A DNA stretch of 64,000 nucleotides. It comes from Sulfurimonas sp. HSL3-7. Its GTDB lineage: Bacteria; Campylobacterota; Campylobacteria; Campylobacterales; Sulfurimonadaceae. Position 1 is the stretch's first letter. Each line of letters starts with the position of its first letter. The notes below the pieces were generated by a model. It was not told the origin of the DNA. It made no database searches and was given only the letters and a program-made list of their open reading frames with translations. Below are positions 1 to 12,635 of this stretch, one piece after another. Position numbers and translations under genes: made by a program. The stretch spans positions 2,790,001-2,854,000 of the forward strand of contig NZ_CP147919.1 of NCBI RefSeq assembly GCF_039645985.1, in the 5' to 3' direction.

Positions 1-9
1 AAATCCGAG

Positions 10-128
10 AACTAGGCGGCGACCTACGTTTCCACACCTGAAAGGTGCAGTATCATCAGCGAAGGGAGGCTTAGCTTCTGGGTTCGGAATGGAGCCAGGC
101 GTTTCCCTCTCTCTATAGCCACCTAGAC
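10..128 (-). rRNA. rrf: 5S ribosomal RNA
   Basis: Read on the minus strand, this is a typical bacterial 5S rRNA: the central CGAACCCAGAAGCTAAG block is present and the two ends pair through CTAGG/CCTAG. It is the last gene of the rRNA operon, about 150 nt after the 23S 3' end. The exact ends are estimated from the terminal helix. Confidence 0.95.
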
Positions 129-280
129 AATCGGAAGTAAAAGCATCGAGATGATCTTACTTCCAACTGCTTGGATATATTGGAGTAGTTAATTATTGTC
201 AGTCAACAGGTTTTGTAACTATAATCGATTCATGCTGCTCATTCGATATATACTGAATAAGGCAGTGATTACGCAATTAT

Positions 281-3196
<2,916 letters not shown>

Positions 3197-3367
3197 AATT
3201 TGCGTATTCACTACCTTATTCAATATACATCAAATAAAGCAGTCAATGAATTAATTGTAGTTACAATTTTGTTGACTTTGACAATAATAAGTTAAATAAC
3301 ATCTAGACTTCTAAAAGTCTAATTCAAATACTTCGTTTAGTACTTGAATTAAACTTCTAACCTCTAA

Positions 3368-3443
3368 TGGTGGAGAATAGCGGGATCGAACCGCTGACCT
3401 CCTGCGTGCAAGGCAGGCGCTCTCCCAGCTGAGCTAATTCCCC
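3368..3443 (-). tRNA. tRNA-Ala (TGC anticodon)
   Basis: A 76-nt cloverleaf on the minus strand. It begins GGGGAATTAGCTCAG, has the anticodon TGC in CTTGCACGC, a TTCGATCC T-loop and an encoded CCA end. It lies in the 16S-23S spacer, the usual place for tRNA-Ala in bacterial rRNA operons. Confidence 0.97.
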
Positions 3444-3466
3444 ATCCGGTCTTCGTGATCTTTACA

Positions 3467-3543
3467 TGGTGGGCCTAGGAGGACTTGAACCTCCGACCTC
3501 ACCCTTATCAGGGGTGCACTCTAACCAGCTGAGCTATAGGCCC
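3467..3543 (-). tRNA. tRNA-Ile (GAT anticodon)
   Basis: A 77-nt cloverleaf on the minus strand. It begins GGGCCTATAGCTCAG, has the anticodon GAT in CTGATAAG, a TTCAAGTC T-loop and an encoded CCA. It lies between 16S and tRNA-Ala, giving the common order 16S, Ile, Ala, 23S. Confidence 0.97.
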
Positions 3544-3661
3544 TAATTAATATGTTCAAATAACATAGATCACTGAAAACTAAGTAAGTAGACACGTTAA
3601 CTCTTCTAAGACGTGAGATTTTCTCTTGAGTTCGTCAATCGAATGCGAACTCGTTACTCTA

Positions 3662-5173
<1,512 letters not shown>

Positions 5174-5446
5174 ATTAATTATGTAAAGACTGCCTAAGCA
5201 GATTACTGATCTTATGCCCAAGATTTTAAAATCATTGGCTATAAAAAATAGTGTCAATTTCAATCTAAGTATTTAAACTTCAACTGAAATAGACGGTTGT
5301 GTTTTTGTGTCTTATAAAGTTAACTTCCAACCCCGAAAGGTCAGTGTCAAACTTACTTAGTTTTCAATGATCTCAAACTTTTAAAAAGCTTCAACTCGAA
5401 GTCTTTCTCGTCTCTCTTTCAAGCGACTCATCGTTTGTGGACGGGA

Positions 5447-5475
5447 ATTATAGACAAATCAAAACCCTATGTCAA
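5447..5475 (-). promoter_or_regulatory. rRNA operon promoter (sigma70 consensus)
   Basis: On the minus strand, TTGACA (5475-5470) is separated by 17 nt from TATAAT (5452-5447). Both hexamers match the sigma70 consensus exactly, about 275 nt upstream of 16S. In a phylum where -35 boxes are often poorly conserved, this marks a strong stable-RNA promoter. The rest of the gene-free stretch 5174-5721 holds the rRNA leader and the region upstream of the next gene; I see no other gene in it. Confidence 0.9.
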
Positions 5476-5721
5476 GAGCTTTTCGCGCGAATTGTCAAAT
5501 TTCTTGAAATTTGTAAAATATGTGCGTTTTATCGTAATACTGTGTTTCTTTATGTTGGAATTAATGCGCCGGTTAAATCCTCTTATATACATTACTTGTA
5601 AATAATCAGATCTATTATGAAACACCAAGCCATTATATTTACCATTTATTGTAAAAAATGCTGTATAGTGCTGAATGAAATCAAGGCCTGTATTACAGGT
5701 TCTATATATAAGGATAATTAA

Positions 5722-6414
5722 ATGGGTCTATATGATCGTGATTATGCTAGAGAAGACTTAAGCAGTTATTCTCAGCGTTCTGAAGCAAAGATCGTCTCTT
5801 TTGTTAAAGAGACATACAAACTTTTTGCTGCCTCGCTAATGGCGGGTGCTGTTGGTGCTTATGTCGGTATCCCTATGGCGGGTGCTATCCACTCCTGGTT
5901 TATTCCACTGATGATCCTTGAGTTCGCACTTCTCTTTGGTCTTTTTGCCGTTAAACGCAAACCAGGGATCAACCTTGCCGTTATGTTCAGTTTCGTCTTC
6001 ATGACAGGCCTTATGCTTGCTCCGCTACTTTCCTATACACTCGGCCTCTCCGGTGGTGCGAGTATTGTAGGTAATGCTTTTGCAATGACCTCTGTCATTG
6101 TTGCAGCGATGAGCTTTTTTGCCATCAAGACGAAAGCGGACGTCACAAGCTACGGCAAACCGCTGATGATCGCTCTTTTTGTTGTCATCGGCTTCTCTAT
6201 CGTCAACATTTTCCTCGGCAATCCGATGCTGAGCGTGATCATCTCTGCCGCCGTCGTTTTCCTGTTCAGCATTTTGGTCGTTTATGACACGCAGAACATT
6301 ATGAACGGTGCTTATGAGACACCGATCGATGGTGCTATCGCTCTTTATCTTGATTTTTTAAATATCTTCACGGCGCTTCTACAGCTGCTGGGTATTTTTG
6401 GAAACGAAGACTAA
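5722..6414 (+). CDS. Bax inhibitor-1/YccA family membrane protein
   Basis: A 230-residue integral membrane protein with about seven hydrophobic segments filling residues 33-228. It ends with the family-typical pattern YDTQNIM, then LYLDFLNIFTALLQLLG. In bacteria the YccA/YbhL family is linked to inner-membrane quality control (YccA modulates FtsH) and to pH-sensitive calcium leak; the role here is inferred from family only. AAGGATAATTAA just upstream supplies a ribosome binding site for the ATG. It stands alone, divergent from the rRNA operon and followed by a hairpin at 6423-6447. Confidence 0.88.
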   Translation: MGLYDRDYAREDLSSYSQRSEAKIVSFVKETYKLFAASLMAGAVGAYVGIPMAGAIHSWFIPLMILEFALLFGLFAVKRKPGINLAVMFSFVFMTGLMLAPLLSYTLGLSGGASIVGNAFAMTSVIVAAMSFFAIKTKADVTSYGKPLMIALFVVIGFSIVNIFLGNPMLSVIISAAVVFLFSILVVYDTQNIMNGAYETPIDGAIALYLDFLNIFTALLQLLGIFGNED

Positions 6415-6422
6415 CTTCTTTC

Positions 6423-6447
6423 AAGAGAGCTTTCCGCTCTCTTTCTC
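6423..6447 (+). terminator. Probable rho-independent terminator
   Basis: An 8-bp stem AAGAGAGC / GCTCTCTT with a TTTCC loop, followed by a short pyrimidine tract, lies 9 nt after the YccA-like gene. The T-run is interrupted, so efficiency may be modest. Confidence 0.55.
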
Positions 6448-6519
6448 TCATTACGACCACTTTCCCCTTAACCGTTCAGTTTATGTTAAAATTTCAATAC
6501 AAACTTCTAAAGGAACAAT

Positions 6520-6729
6520 ATGTCCCGTGCCAATAACTCCAGCGTCGAAATGGACAACGGTCTCAAGATCGCGTTTAAAGCCCGTACCAAAAAGAACAAT
6601 TTCGGCACTGCCGTCGAATTAAATCTATCGAAAGAGGCCGGCAAGCGTAAAGAGGCCGATGCCAAACAAAAAGCGAAGGCAAAAGCCAAAGCCAAAATGG
6701 CCAAAAAATCCAGACGCAAAAACAAATAA
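6520..6729 (+). CDS. Small lysine-rich protein of unknown function
   Basis: A 69-residue protein with a good ribosome binding site (AAAGGAACAAT before ATG). The N-terminal half (residues 1-38) has mixed composition with alternating polar and hydrophobic positions. The C-terminal half is almost entirely Lys, Ala and Arg (KAKAKAKAKMAKKSRRKNK), a tail typical of proteins that bind nucleic acid or ribosomes. It ends one base before the next start codon, so the two are probably co-transcribed. I do not recognise the family; RNA or DNA binding is inference from charge alone. Confidence 0.7.
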   Translation: MSRANNSSVEMDNGLKIAFKARTKKNNFGTAVELNLSKEAGKRKEADAKQKAKAKAKAKMAKKSRRKNK

Positions 6730-6730
6730 G

Positions 6731-7141
6731 ATGTCCGGCTCTTTTGATCCTTCACTCTACCGCGTCATCGACGCCAATCTCAACCGCCTCAAAGAGGGGA
6801 TCCGTGTCATTGAGGATATTGCCCGATACGTATATAATGACAAAGAACTGGCATCGAAACTAAAAGAGCTTCGCCACCGGAGTCGGATCGATGATCTTCA
6901 GAATCTATTGAACTCCCGCGACAGCGTCAACGATGTCCTGCGCCCGACCGTTTCGAGCGAAATGAACCGAGACTCTCTTGAGAGCATCATCATCGCCAAC
7001 TATAAACGGGCACAGGAGTCGTCAAGAGTGCTGGAGGAGATGTACAAGATCATTGAGCCTGAGCTCTCCGAAAACTTCAAATCACTTCGCTACGCCCTCT
7101 ACCAGCTCGAAAAAGAGAATCTTACCACGTCCGACAGCTGA
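6731..7141 (+). CDS. ThiD2-family protein, stand-alone (HMP-P kinase type)
   Basis: A 136-residue protein starting at the ATG directly after the previous stop. Two related motifs, RVIDANLNRLKEGIRVIED (residues 11-29) and ANYKRAQESSRVLEE (about 88-102), together with LKELRH near residue 45, match the ThiD2 domain. That domain is usually found N-terminal to thiamine phosphate synthase in cyanobacteria and Bacteroidetes, and was described as a monofunctional hydroxymethylpyrimidine-phosphate kinase. Here no ThiE domain follows. The longer in-frame upstream ATG at 6659 lies inside the neighbouring gene and is rejected. Some pipelines would name it thiamine-phosphate pyrophosphorylase, which I think is wrong. 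No thiamine gene is nearby. Confidence 0.72.
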   Translation: MSGSFDPSLYRVIDANLNRLKEGIRVIEDIARYVYNDKELASKLKELRHRSRIDDLQNLLNSRDSVNDVLRPTVSSEMNRDSLESIIIANYKRAQESSRVLEEMYKIIEPELSENFKSLRYALYQLEKENLTTSDS

Positions 7142-7149
7142 CCACCCCG

Positions 7150-7845
7150 TTATGTCTGAATGAAGACCACTTCAAACTCCAGATAATCAAGCGGGTACTC
7201 CTCCATCAGTTTTTTCATCTCTTTGTACCCAAGCAGGTTTCTGTTGCCGCTGACGCCGCTGCGTTTGATGTAACGGAACATCTCGCGAACCGAATCGAAT
7301 GCAAGCTGGTAACGCACGATCTCTATATCACCGTTAAAATAGCGTTTAGCCAGTGACTCCACCTCTTCACTGCTTCGCAGCAGCGGGGCTACACCTGCTG
7401 CCTCAAAAAGCGTTTTAAAGGTACTGCCGCTGAAGATCGCCAGGGAGACAGGTTTTTTCAGGGATGCGATATGCCTGAAGACCCTCTCCAGATCCGCTGC
7501 CCACTGCAGCGCCGAAGCGGAGAAGATACGGTCAAAATCGATATGTGAGAGGTGTTCAAACAGGTCATCATCATTGAAATCGCCGTAAATGCACTCGAGC
7601 TGACCGACATTATCGCCCTCTTTCGGATGCAGTTCAAGCATTCTCGGAGCAAAATCCACGCCGACAAAGTGCTCCACCTTCCAATCGATCGCATTGAAGA
7701 GCGCCCCTTTGCCGCAGCCGAGATCCAGTATCTTTTTTGGCTTCTCTTTCAAATCAGCAAGAAGTTTTCGGACAACCTTCTCCTGAATGATGTTGTAGTT
7801 TCCATACTGATCAGCATATCTGGAGAACTCGTTCTGCACTTTCAT
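7150..7845 (-). CDS. bioC: BioC-like SAM-dependent methyltransferase
   Basis: A 231-residue class I methyltransferase. Motif I ILDLGCGKGALF (residues 39-50) binds SAM, and the FSRYADQYGNYNIIQ start is typical of malonyl-ACP O-methyltransferase BioC, which makes the methyl ester that primes pimelate synthesis for biotin. The SASALQWAADLERVF stretch (about 110-124) also fits BioC. In H. pylori a bioC gene sits beside secG/frr/pyrE, as here. The end overlaps znuB by 4 nt, so it is the last gene of the zinc-transporter operon. No other biotin gene is present, so the substrate is a family-level inference. Confidence 0.75.
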   Translation of the reverse strand: MKVQNEFSRYADQYGNYNIIQEKVVRKLLADLKEKPKKILDLGCGKGALFNAIDWKVEHFVGVDFAPRMLELHPKEGDNVGQLECIYGDFNDDDLFEHLSHIDFDRIFSASALQWAADLERVFRHIASLKKPVSLAIFSGSTFKTLFEAAGVAPLLRSSEEVESLAKRYFNGDIEIVRYQLAFDSVREMFRYIKRSGVSGNRNLLGYKEMKKLMEEYPLDYLEFEVVFIQT

Positions 7846-8639
7846 CGGCGATTAACGACCAGGGAGAAGATAAAGATAAAGAGGAGCGTCAGGACGATGG
7901 TCGCACCGCTCGGGAGCGAAAAGAAGTAGGAGCTGCTCATCCCTACGATCACAGCCAACAGGGAAAAAAGCAGCGCCAAGGCCATTGTCTGCGCAAATCC
8001 CTGCCTGAAACGAAGCGCGGCCACCGTCGGAATAACCATCATGGCACCGATCAGCAATGTGCCGACAATCCGGATCGATAGTGCGATGATGATCGCCACA
8101 ATAGAGACCAGCAGGAAGTTCAACAGTTCTACTTTGATGCCGCTGGTTCGTGCCACCTCTTCGTCATAAGCGATAAAATAGAGCTCTTTATAAAAAAAGC
8201 CCAGCAAGGTCAGCGCTGCGACACCGAAAAGGGCCATAATGATCAGATCCTCCTTCGTAACAGAGAGGATGGAACCGAAAAGATAGGAAAAAAGGGAACT
8301 GTTAAAAGCCCCTGCCAGGGAGACGATGATCACAGCCAGGGCCAGAGAGCCCGAGAGCATGATGGCCAGAACCGAGTCGGAGTAGAGATGAAAATGGCTT
8401 CGCAGGTACTCGATGGCCCATGCGCTCAATAACGCTGCCGCAACAGCGATCCAAAGCGGACTTGTCCCCGCGATCACACCGACAGCCACCCCGACAAGCG
8501 CCGAATGGGCGAGTGTCTCGGTAATCATCGAGTATCGGCGCAATACAATAAACGATCCACTGATAGCCGCAAGAACAGCGATAATGATCCCCGCCAGAAA
8601 TGCACGGATCATAAAGTCGTAAGAGAGCATTTCAGTCAT
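7842..8639 (-). CDS. znuB: Zinc/manganese ABC transporter permease (ZnuB-like)
   Basis: A 265-residue protein with about eight transmembrane segments, of the ABC-3 permease family. It contains the typical stretches MITETLAHSALVGVAVG (38-54) and TLLIGAMMVIPTVAALRF (190-207). With the ATPase and the His-rich binding protein upstream it forms a high-affinity Zn2+ (or Mn2+) importer. The ATG at 8639 is preceded by GGAAGGA. That start context is the first of four copies of an 87-bp repeat, so the ribosome binding site and first four codons of this gene occur four times in a row. Confidence 0.9.
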   Translation of the reverse strand: MTEMLSYDFMIRAFLAGIIIAVLAAISGSFIVLRRYSMITETLAHSALVGVAVGVIAGTSPLWIAVAAALLSAWAIEYLRSHFHLYSDSVLAIMLSGSLALAVIIVSLAGAFNSSLFSYLFGSILSVTKEDLIIMALFGVAALTLLGFFYKELYFIAYDEEVARTSGIKVELLNFLLVSIVAIIIALSIRIVGTLLIGAMMVIPTVAALRFRQGFAQTMALALLFSLLAVIVGMSSSYFFSLPSGATIVLTLLFIFIFSLVVNRR

Positions 8640-8975
8640 TGCATTCCTTCCATTTTCTACCTATCAATTTTACTCTGCGAACAGCGTGCGTTCAGCACCC
8701 TCTTCTTGAGATATCATTTCAGTCATTGCATTCCTTCCATTTTCTACCTATCAATTTTACTCTGCGAACAGCGTGCGTTCAGCACCCTCTTCTTGAGATA
8801 TCATTTCAGTCATTGCATTCCTTCCATTTTCTACCTATCAATTTTACTCTGCGAACAGCGTGCGTTCAGCACCCTCTTCTTGAGATATCATTTCAGTCAT
8901 TGCATTCCTTCCATTTCCTACCTATCAATTTTACTCTGTGAACAGCGTGCGTTCAGCACTCTTTTTAGTGATGAT
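8628..8975 (-). repeat. 87-bp tandem repeat, four copies, between znuC and znuB
   Basis: Copies begin at 8628, 8715, 8802 and 8889, an exact 87-bp period. The first three are identical by eye. The fourth differs at a few positions and runs into the 3' end of znuC. On the minus strand each unit carries GGAAGGA plus ATGACTGAAATG, i.e. the znuB ribosome binding site and first four codons. In the three upstream units this start opens an 18-codon frame (8844-8900, 8757-8813, 8670-8726) encoding MTEMISQEEGAERTLFAE and a stop. Perfect identity indicates recent expansion by slippage or unequal recombination. Copy number could affect translation or transcript level of znuB. Confidence 0.95.
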
Positions 8976-9726
8976 GGTGGTTATGGATCAGATGGGCATC
9001 GATACCGTAGAGTTTGCTCATATCTTCACAGCTGATCGCCTCTTTGGGATTATTACACGTCAACAGCGTCTGATTGATGGTAAAGAGACGTCCGATATCA
9101 TCAACGATAACACCGATATCGTGCGTGATGAATATGATCGTCATGTTTTCCTGCCGGTTCAACTCGCGAAGAAGTTTATAGAAACGCTGCTGTGACACCA
9201 CGTCAACGCCGGTGTTCGGTTCGTCTAGGATCAGAACTTCCGGTTTTGAAGCAAGGGCTCTGGCGATCATAACCCTTTGTCGCTGACCGCCGGAGAGCTC
9301 GCCGATGAGCTTGTCTTGAATGTCAAGGACATCCATCTTGACCATGGCCTCGTGAACCGCTACTTTATCTTCCGGACGCATACGCTTAAAGAGACCCTGC
9401 TTCGAAATACAGCCCATCTTAACCACTTCCAACACCGTTGCCGGAAAGTTTTGGTCCAGTTGCGCAGCACGCTGCGGGACATAACCTATTTTGTCCCAAC
9501 GCTTAAAGCGCCCCAAGTCTTGTCCGAACAGTTTAATCTCACCTTGCGTAGGCGTCTCCAGCCCGAGTAGCAGACGGATCAGGGTCGTTTTTCCGCCGCC
9601 GTTTGGTCCGATGATCGCACAATAATCTCCGGGCAGCACACTTAACGCAATATTTTGCAGGATCTTCTGTCCATTCGCTTGATAAAAAAGGTTTTTTACC
9701 TCAAAGACCGGCGGCGTAAACTTCAT
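8965..9726 (-). CDS. znuC: Zinc ABC transporter ATP-binding protein (ZnuC-like)
   Basis: A 253-residue ABC ATPase with Walker A GPNGGGKTT (about 39-47), signature LSGGQRQR (about 144-151) and Walker B VLILDEPNTGVD. It powers zinc import with ZnuA and ZnuB. It ends in a histidine cluster, HLIHNHHHH, which is unusual for an ABC ATPase and suggests cytoplasmic zinc binding or feedback; that is inference. The start overlaps the znuA stop by 4 nt (ATGA). The 87-bp repeat array begins at its stop codon, separating it from the permease gene by about 325 nt. Confidence 0.92.
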   Translation of the reverse strand: MKFTPPVFEVKNLFYQANGQKILQNIALSVLPGDYCAIIGPNGGGKTTLIRLLLGLETPTQGEIKLFGQDLGRFKRWDKIGYVPQRAAQLDQNFPATVLEVVKMGCISKQGLFKRMRPEDKVAVHEAMVKMDVLDIQDKLIGELSGGQRQRVMIARALASKPEVLILDEPNTGVDVVSQQRFYKLLRELNRQENMTIIFITHDIGVIVDDIGRLFTINQTLLTCNNPKEAISCEDMSKLYGIDAHLIHNHHHH

Positions 9727-10655
9727 TCACATTCCATTGCACGGGCAAGCTTCTCAAGGTTGCTCTGCATCCCTTCAACATAGCTCATCTGCGCTTTTGC
9801 CTGCGATGCGGTGATGTTGGCCAGAGGCTCAAGGTAGTCGATCTCAATGCCGTTTTCGCTGGCCAGACTGTGCATCATCCTGTCGCTGACAAAAGCTTCG
9901 AAAAACAACACTTTGATCCCCTTCTCTTTAATGCTTTTGGAAAGATCTGCCATCGTCTGTGCATCCGCCAAAGCGTCCGGTGAAAGACCCGTAAGCGGTT
10001 CGACAGCAAAACCGTATCTTGCCGCGACATACCCAAGGATATTATGATGAAGGATCACCGAACGCACCTTGCACTGCTGAAGCCGCTTTGTATAGGCTGC
10101 ATCCAGATCTGTCAACCCCTGAATATAGCTCTCTGCTCTTTTTTGATACAGGGCACTGTTTTGCGGATCGATCACCATTAACTCCGACATGACCTTTTTA
10201 GCAAGAAGTATCATATTATCGACATCCAGCCAATAATGGGGATCGACCGCGTTGTGGTGATGGTGATGATGTTCTTCGTCATCCGAAGCTTCTTCAGGCT
10301 CTATCAGATGGACATAACGGCTCATATCACGCAGGTTTTCACCTTGCGCCAGATTGGATACCCATGGTTCTAGATCCGCACCGCTGTAGAGGAAAAGCCT
10401 GCTTTTTTGGATTTCGATGATCGTTTTAGGGGTGGGCTCGAAACTGTGCACTTCCACACCGAAAGGAATGACCATCTCCACCTTTATATTATTGCCGCCG
10501 ATATGCTTTACGATGTCATAAAGGGCGAAAGTACTCACAGTGATCTTAGGCAGATGTGAAGCCGGGTTCTTCTCTTTTTGCACCAAAAAAAGCACCGCTA
10601 CAAACAGCGACAGAACAAGCACTAAAAAAGCAACTTTTTTCACATATTTTCCCAT
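9723..10655 (-). CDS. znuA: Zinc ABC transporter substrate-binding protein (ZnuA-like)
   Basis: A 310-residue cluster A-I metal-binding protein with a hydrophobic N-terminal signal/anchor (residues 8-26). Metal ligands are visible as the His of VHSFEP (about 72), the His of DPHYWLD (about 140), the His pair in LHHNILGY (about 204) and an acidic ligand near FFEAFVSD. A loop EEHHHHHHN (about 130-138) is the zinc-sensing His-rich loop seen in ZnuA proteins. This fits Zn2+ better than Mn2+. It is first in the operon znuA-znuC-repeat-znuB-bioC. No lipobox is evident. Confidence 0.92.
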   Translation of the reverse strand: MGKYVKKVAFLVLVLSLFVAVLFLVQKEKNPASHLPKITVSTFALYDIVKHIGGNNIKVEMVIPFGVEVHSFEPTPKTIIEIQKSRLFLYSGADLEPWVSNLAQGENLRDMSRYVHLIEPEEASDDEEHHHHHHNAVDPHYWLDVDNMILLAKKVMSELMVIDPQNSALYQKRAESYIQGLTDLDAAYTKRLQQCKVRSVILHHNILGYVAARYGFAVEPLTGLSPDALADAQTMADLSKSIKEKGIKVLFFEAFVSDRMMHSLASENGIEIDYLEPLANITASQAKAQMSYVEGMQSNLEKLARAMECE

Positions 10656-10687
10656 ATAAAAGCCCTCAAGAGCTTTATTGATGTCTA

Positions 10688-10693
10688 ATTATA
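10688..10693 (-). promoter_or_regulatory. -10 box for znuA operon
   Basis: TATAAT on the minus strand, 33 nt upstream of the znuA start, is the only strong -10 candidate between the divergent znuA and secG genes on this strand. I see no convincing Zur or Fur palindrome next to it. Confidence 0.55.
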
Positions 10694-10748
10694 CCCTAGC
10701 ACCCTGTGATATAGCGCCGCTCTAAAAACTGTTTTCAATTTTTTTCGC

Positions 10749-10754
10749 TATAAT
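10749..10754 (+). promoter_or_regulatory. -10 box for secG
   Basis: TATAAT, 31 nt upstream of the secG ATG, follows a T-rich stretch. The pattern is common in Campylobacterota, where a periodic AT-rich signal often replaces a -35 box. Confidence 0.6.
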
Positions 10755-10784
10755 TCGCCAATTATTCTTTTAGAAGGTCTATCC

Positions 10785-11111
10785 ATGACAGGCATTTTGC
10801 TTATATCTCAAATCGTTTTAGTTGTGATTATTACGATTGCAGTTTTACTACAGAAAAGTTCCAGCATCGGACTTGGCGCTTACAGCGGCTCAAATGAATC
10901 AGTTTTCGGGGCAAAAGGGCCAGGCAGCTTTTTAGCTAAAATGACTTTCTTCTTCGGTTTCCTATTTGTTGTCAATACGGTAACACTTGGCTACTTTTAT
11001 GCGCAAGAGAGCACTGCTTCGGTTGTAGACAGCGTTGTTGAGACGACAGACGTTGCAGCACCTGCGGCACCGAAAGCCACTGCCCCAGCAGAATCAAACA
11101 CTTCAAAATAG
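10785..11111 (+). CDS. secG: Preprotein translocase subunit SecG
   Basis: A 108-residue protein with two membrane segments (residues 2-20 and about 50-70). It has the SecG-typical central stretch SSSIGLGAYSGSNESVFGAKGPGSFLAKMT (given here as family context at residues 26-55). It is the accessory small subunit of the SecYEG channel in the inner membrane. The C-terminal 40 residues are an Ala/Pro/Thr-rich tail. The order secG-(insert)-frr-pyrE resembles H. pylori; here a deacetylase gene lies between secG and frr. Confidence 0.93.
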   Translation: MTGILLISQIVLVVIITIAVLLQKSSSIGLGAYSGSNESVFGAKGPGSFLAKMTFFFGFLFVVNTVTLGYFYAQESTASVVDSVVETTDVAAPAAPKATAPAESNTSK

Positions 11112-11115
11112 AGTA

Positions 11116-12057
11116 ATGCGTAAGCTTTTTTTACTTACGCTTTTACCCCTCTATCTTTGGGCTGACGCCCACCTTTTTGTCTTTCACCGTTTCGGCGATG
11201 ACAGACACCTCTCTACAAACACCTCTATTGAGACACTTCGCGCTGAATTCGAGTATCTGAAACAGAACAATTACGAAGTCATCACGCTCAAACGCCTCCA
11301 CAATGCCTTGCAAAAAGGCGAAGAGATCAGCGACAGATGGGTCGTCCTGACCGTCGATGACAGTTTTAAAAGCTTTTATGAGAATGGTCTTCCTCTTTTC
11401 AAAGAGTACAACTATCCGTTTACACTTTTTGTCTATGTTCAGGGTACGGTGGGACATTACGGTGATTTTATGTCCTGGGACGAGATCAAAGAGAGCGCCA
11501 AATACGGGGAGATCGGATTTCACTCCTATGGCCACCCCCACCTTGTTTCTCTCAGCGATCAGGAGATCAGACAGGACACCGAAAAAGGGCTTGCGATTAT
11601 GCAGAAGAAGCTTGGGTATAAACCAAAATACTATGCCTACCCTTATGGGGAATATGATGATCGTGTACGCCAAAACCTGAAACGCTTCGATTTTGATCTG
11701 ATCATCAACCAAAACGCCGGCGCCGTTGACCGCCAAAGTGATCCGCATGATCTTGACCGGACGGCACTCACCGGTGCCAACACCCTCAAAGCCAAACTTC
11801 GCACCCGAACACTGCCGACAGAGTGGATATTTCCCAAAGCATGGCCAAAAGATGGTAAAATTTCGACTTTGGAAGCTACGCTCCCTGTAGAGGTAAAGAA
11901 AATAGAGTACTACGTCTCTGGCTACGGTTGGGAGGCCCTCCCTGTTCAAGAGGGCAAACTGGCCGCCCGGATAGACAAAAAGTTAAAGATGCGGCGCACG
12001 CGCATCTTTTTAAAAAACGGCAACCGCCAAAGCAGCATCATCTTAGTAAAACCATAA
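11116..12057 (+). CDS. Exported polysaccharide deacetylase (NodB-type)
   Basis: A 313-residue protein with a signal peptide (MRKLFLLTLLPLYLWADA) and a NodB homology domain. The catalytic/metal motifs TVDDSF (about 80-85) and HSYGHPH (about 137-143) are visible, as is YAYPYGEYDDRV near residue 175. Carbohydrate esterase family 4 enzymes remove N- or O-acetyl groups from peptidoglycan, chitin-like or surface glycans; the substrate is not clear. The C-terminal 80 residues look like a separate beta-rich appendage. I chose the ATG at 11116, just after the secG stop, because it starts the signal peptide; an upstream in-frame ATG lies within secG. Confidence 0.85.
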   Translation: MRKLFLLTLLPLYLWADAHLFVFHRFGDDRHLSTNTSIETLRAEFEYLKQNNYEVITLKRLHNALQKGEEISDRWVVLTVDDSFKSFYENGLPLFKEYNYPFTLFVYVQGTVGHYGDFMSWDEIKESAKYGEIGFHSYGHPHLVSLSDQEIRQDTEKGLAIMQKKLGYKPKYYAYPYGEYDDRVRQNLKRFDFDLIINQNAGAVDRQSDPHDLDRTALTGANTLKAKLRTRTLPTEWIFPKAWPKDGKISTLEATLPVEVKKIEYYVSGYGWEALPVQEGKLAARIDKKLKMRRTRIFLKNGNRQSSIILVKP

Positions 12058-12067
12058 GGAGAAAACA

Positions 12068-12625
12068 GTGATAAACGAAATTCAGACAGAATGCGAAGCA
12101 AATATGGAAAGATCTATTGGGCACATGCGCAATAGCTTTAAGACACTACGTACAGGCAAGGTAATGGTATCGGTACTTGACGGTATCAAAGTCGATTACT
12201 ACGGTACGCCGACAGCACTTGACCAGGTAGGGTCTGTCATCGCAACGGATGCGACGACGATTGTCGTCACACCATGGGAAAAACCGCTTGTAGCAGATAT
12301 TGAAGCAGCGATCGCAAAAGCAAACATCGGTGTCAACCCAAACAGCGATGGTGAGAAGATCATCCTTAACTTTCCACCAATGACGGTCGAACAGCGCCAG
12401 GAATCTGTCAAGAAGATGAAAGGGATGGGCGAAGATGCCAAAGTCTCTGTCCGCAATGACCGCAGAAAAGCCAACGATGCGATCAAAAAGCTTGAAAAAG
12501 ACAAAGAGATCACGGCAGACGAGTCAAAAGCAGGACAAGATGCTATTCAGAAGGTAACGGACAAATACATCGCACAGATCGACACAATTATAAAAGAGAA
12601 AGAAGCGGAAATCCTTAAAGTTTAA
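12068..12625 (+). CDS. frr: Ribosome recycling factor
   Basis: A 185-residue protein of exactly the family length. The conserved LRTGK (27-31) and the Arg/Lys-rich [22 protein letters not shown] segment (about 131-152) identify RRF, which with EF-G splits post-termination ribosomes. The start is GTG, preceded by AAGGAGAAAACA and 10 nt after the deacetylase stop, so the genes form one operon. Confidence 0.95.
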   Translation: MINEIQTECEANMERSIGHMRNSFKTLRTGKVMVSVLDGIKVDYYGTPTALDQVGSVIATDATTIVVTPWEKPLVADIEAAIAKANIGVNPNSDGEKIILNFPPMTVEQRQESVKKMKGMGEDAKVSVRNDRRKANDAIKKLEKDKEITADESKAGQDAIQKVTDKYIAQIDTIIKEKEAEILKV

Positions 12626-12635
12626 GGCGCTGCCT

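Noticed and set aside
8505-9035. Plus-strand frame encoding a 29-residue repeat (HSFHFLPINFTL...)
   Set aside because: It is the antisense reading of the 87-bp DNA repeat and of znuB/znuC. An 87-bp period is a multiple of three, so frames stay open by default; there is no start signal.
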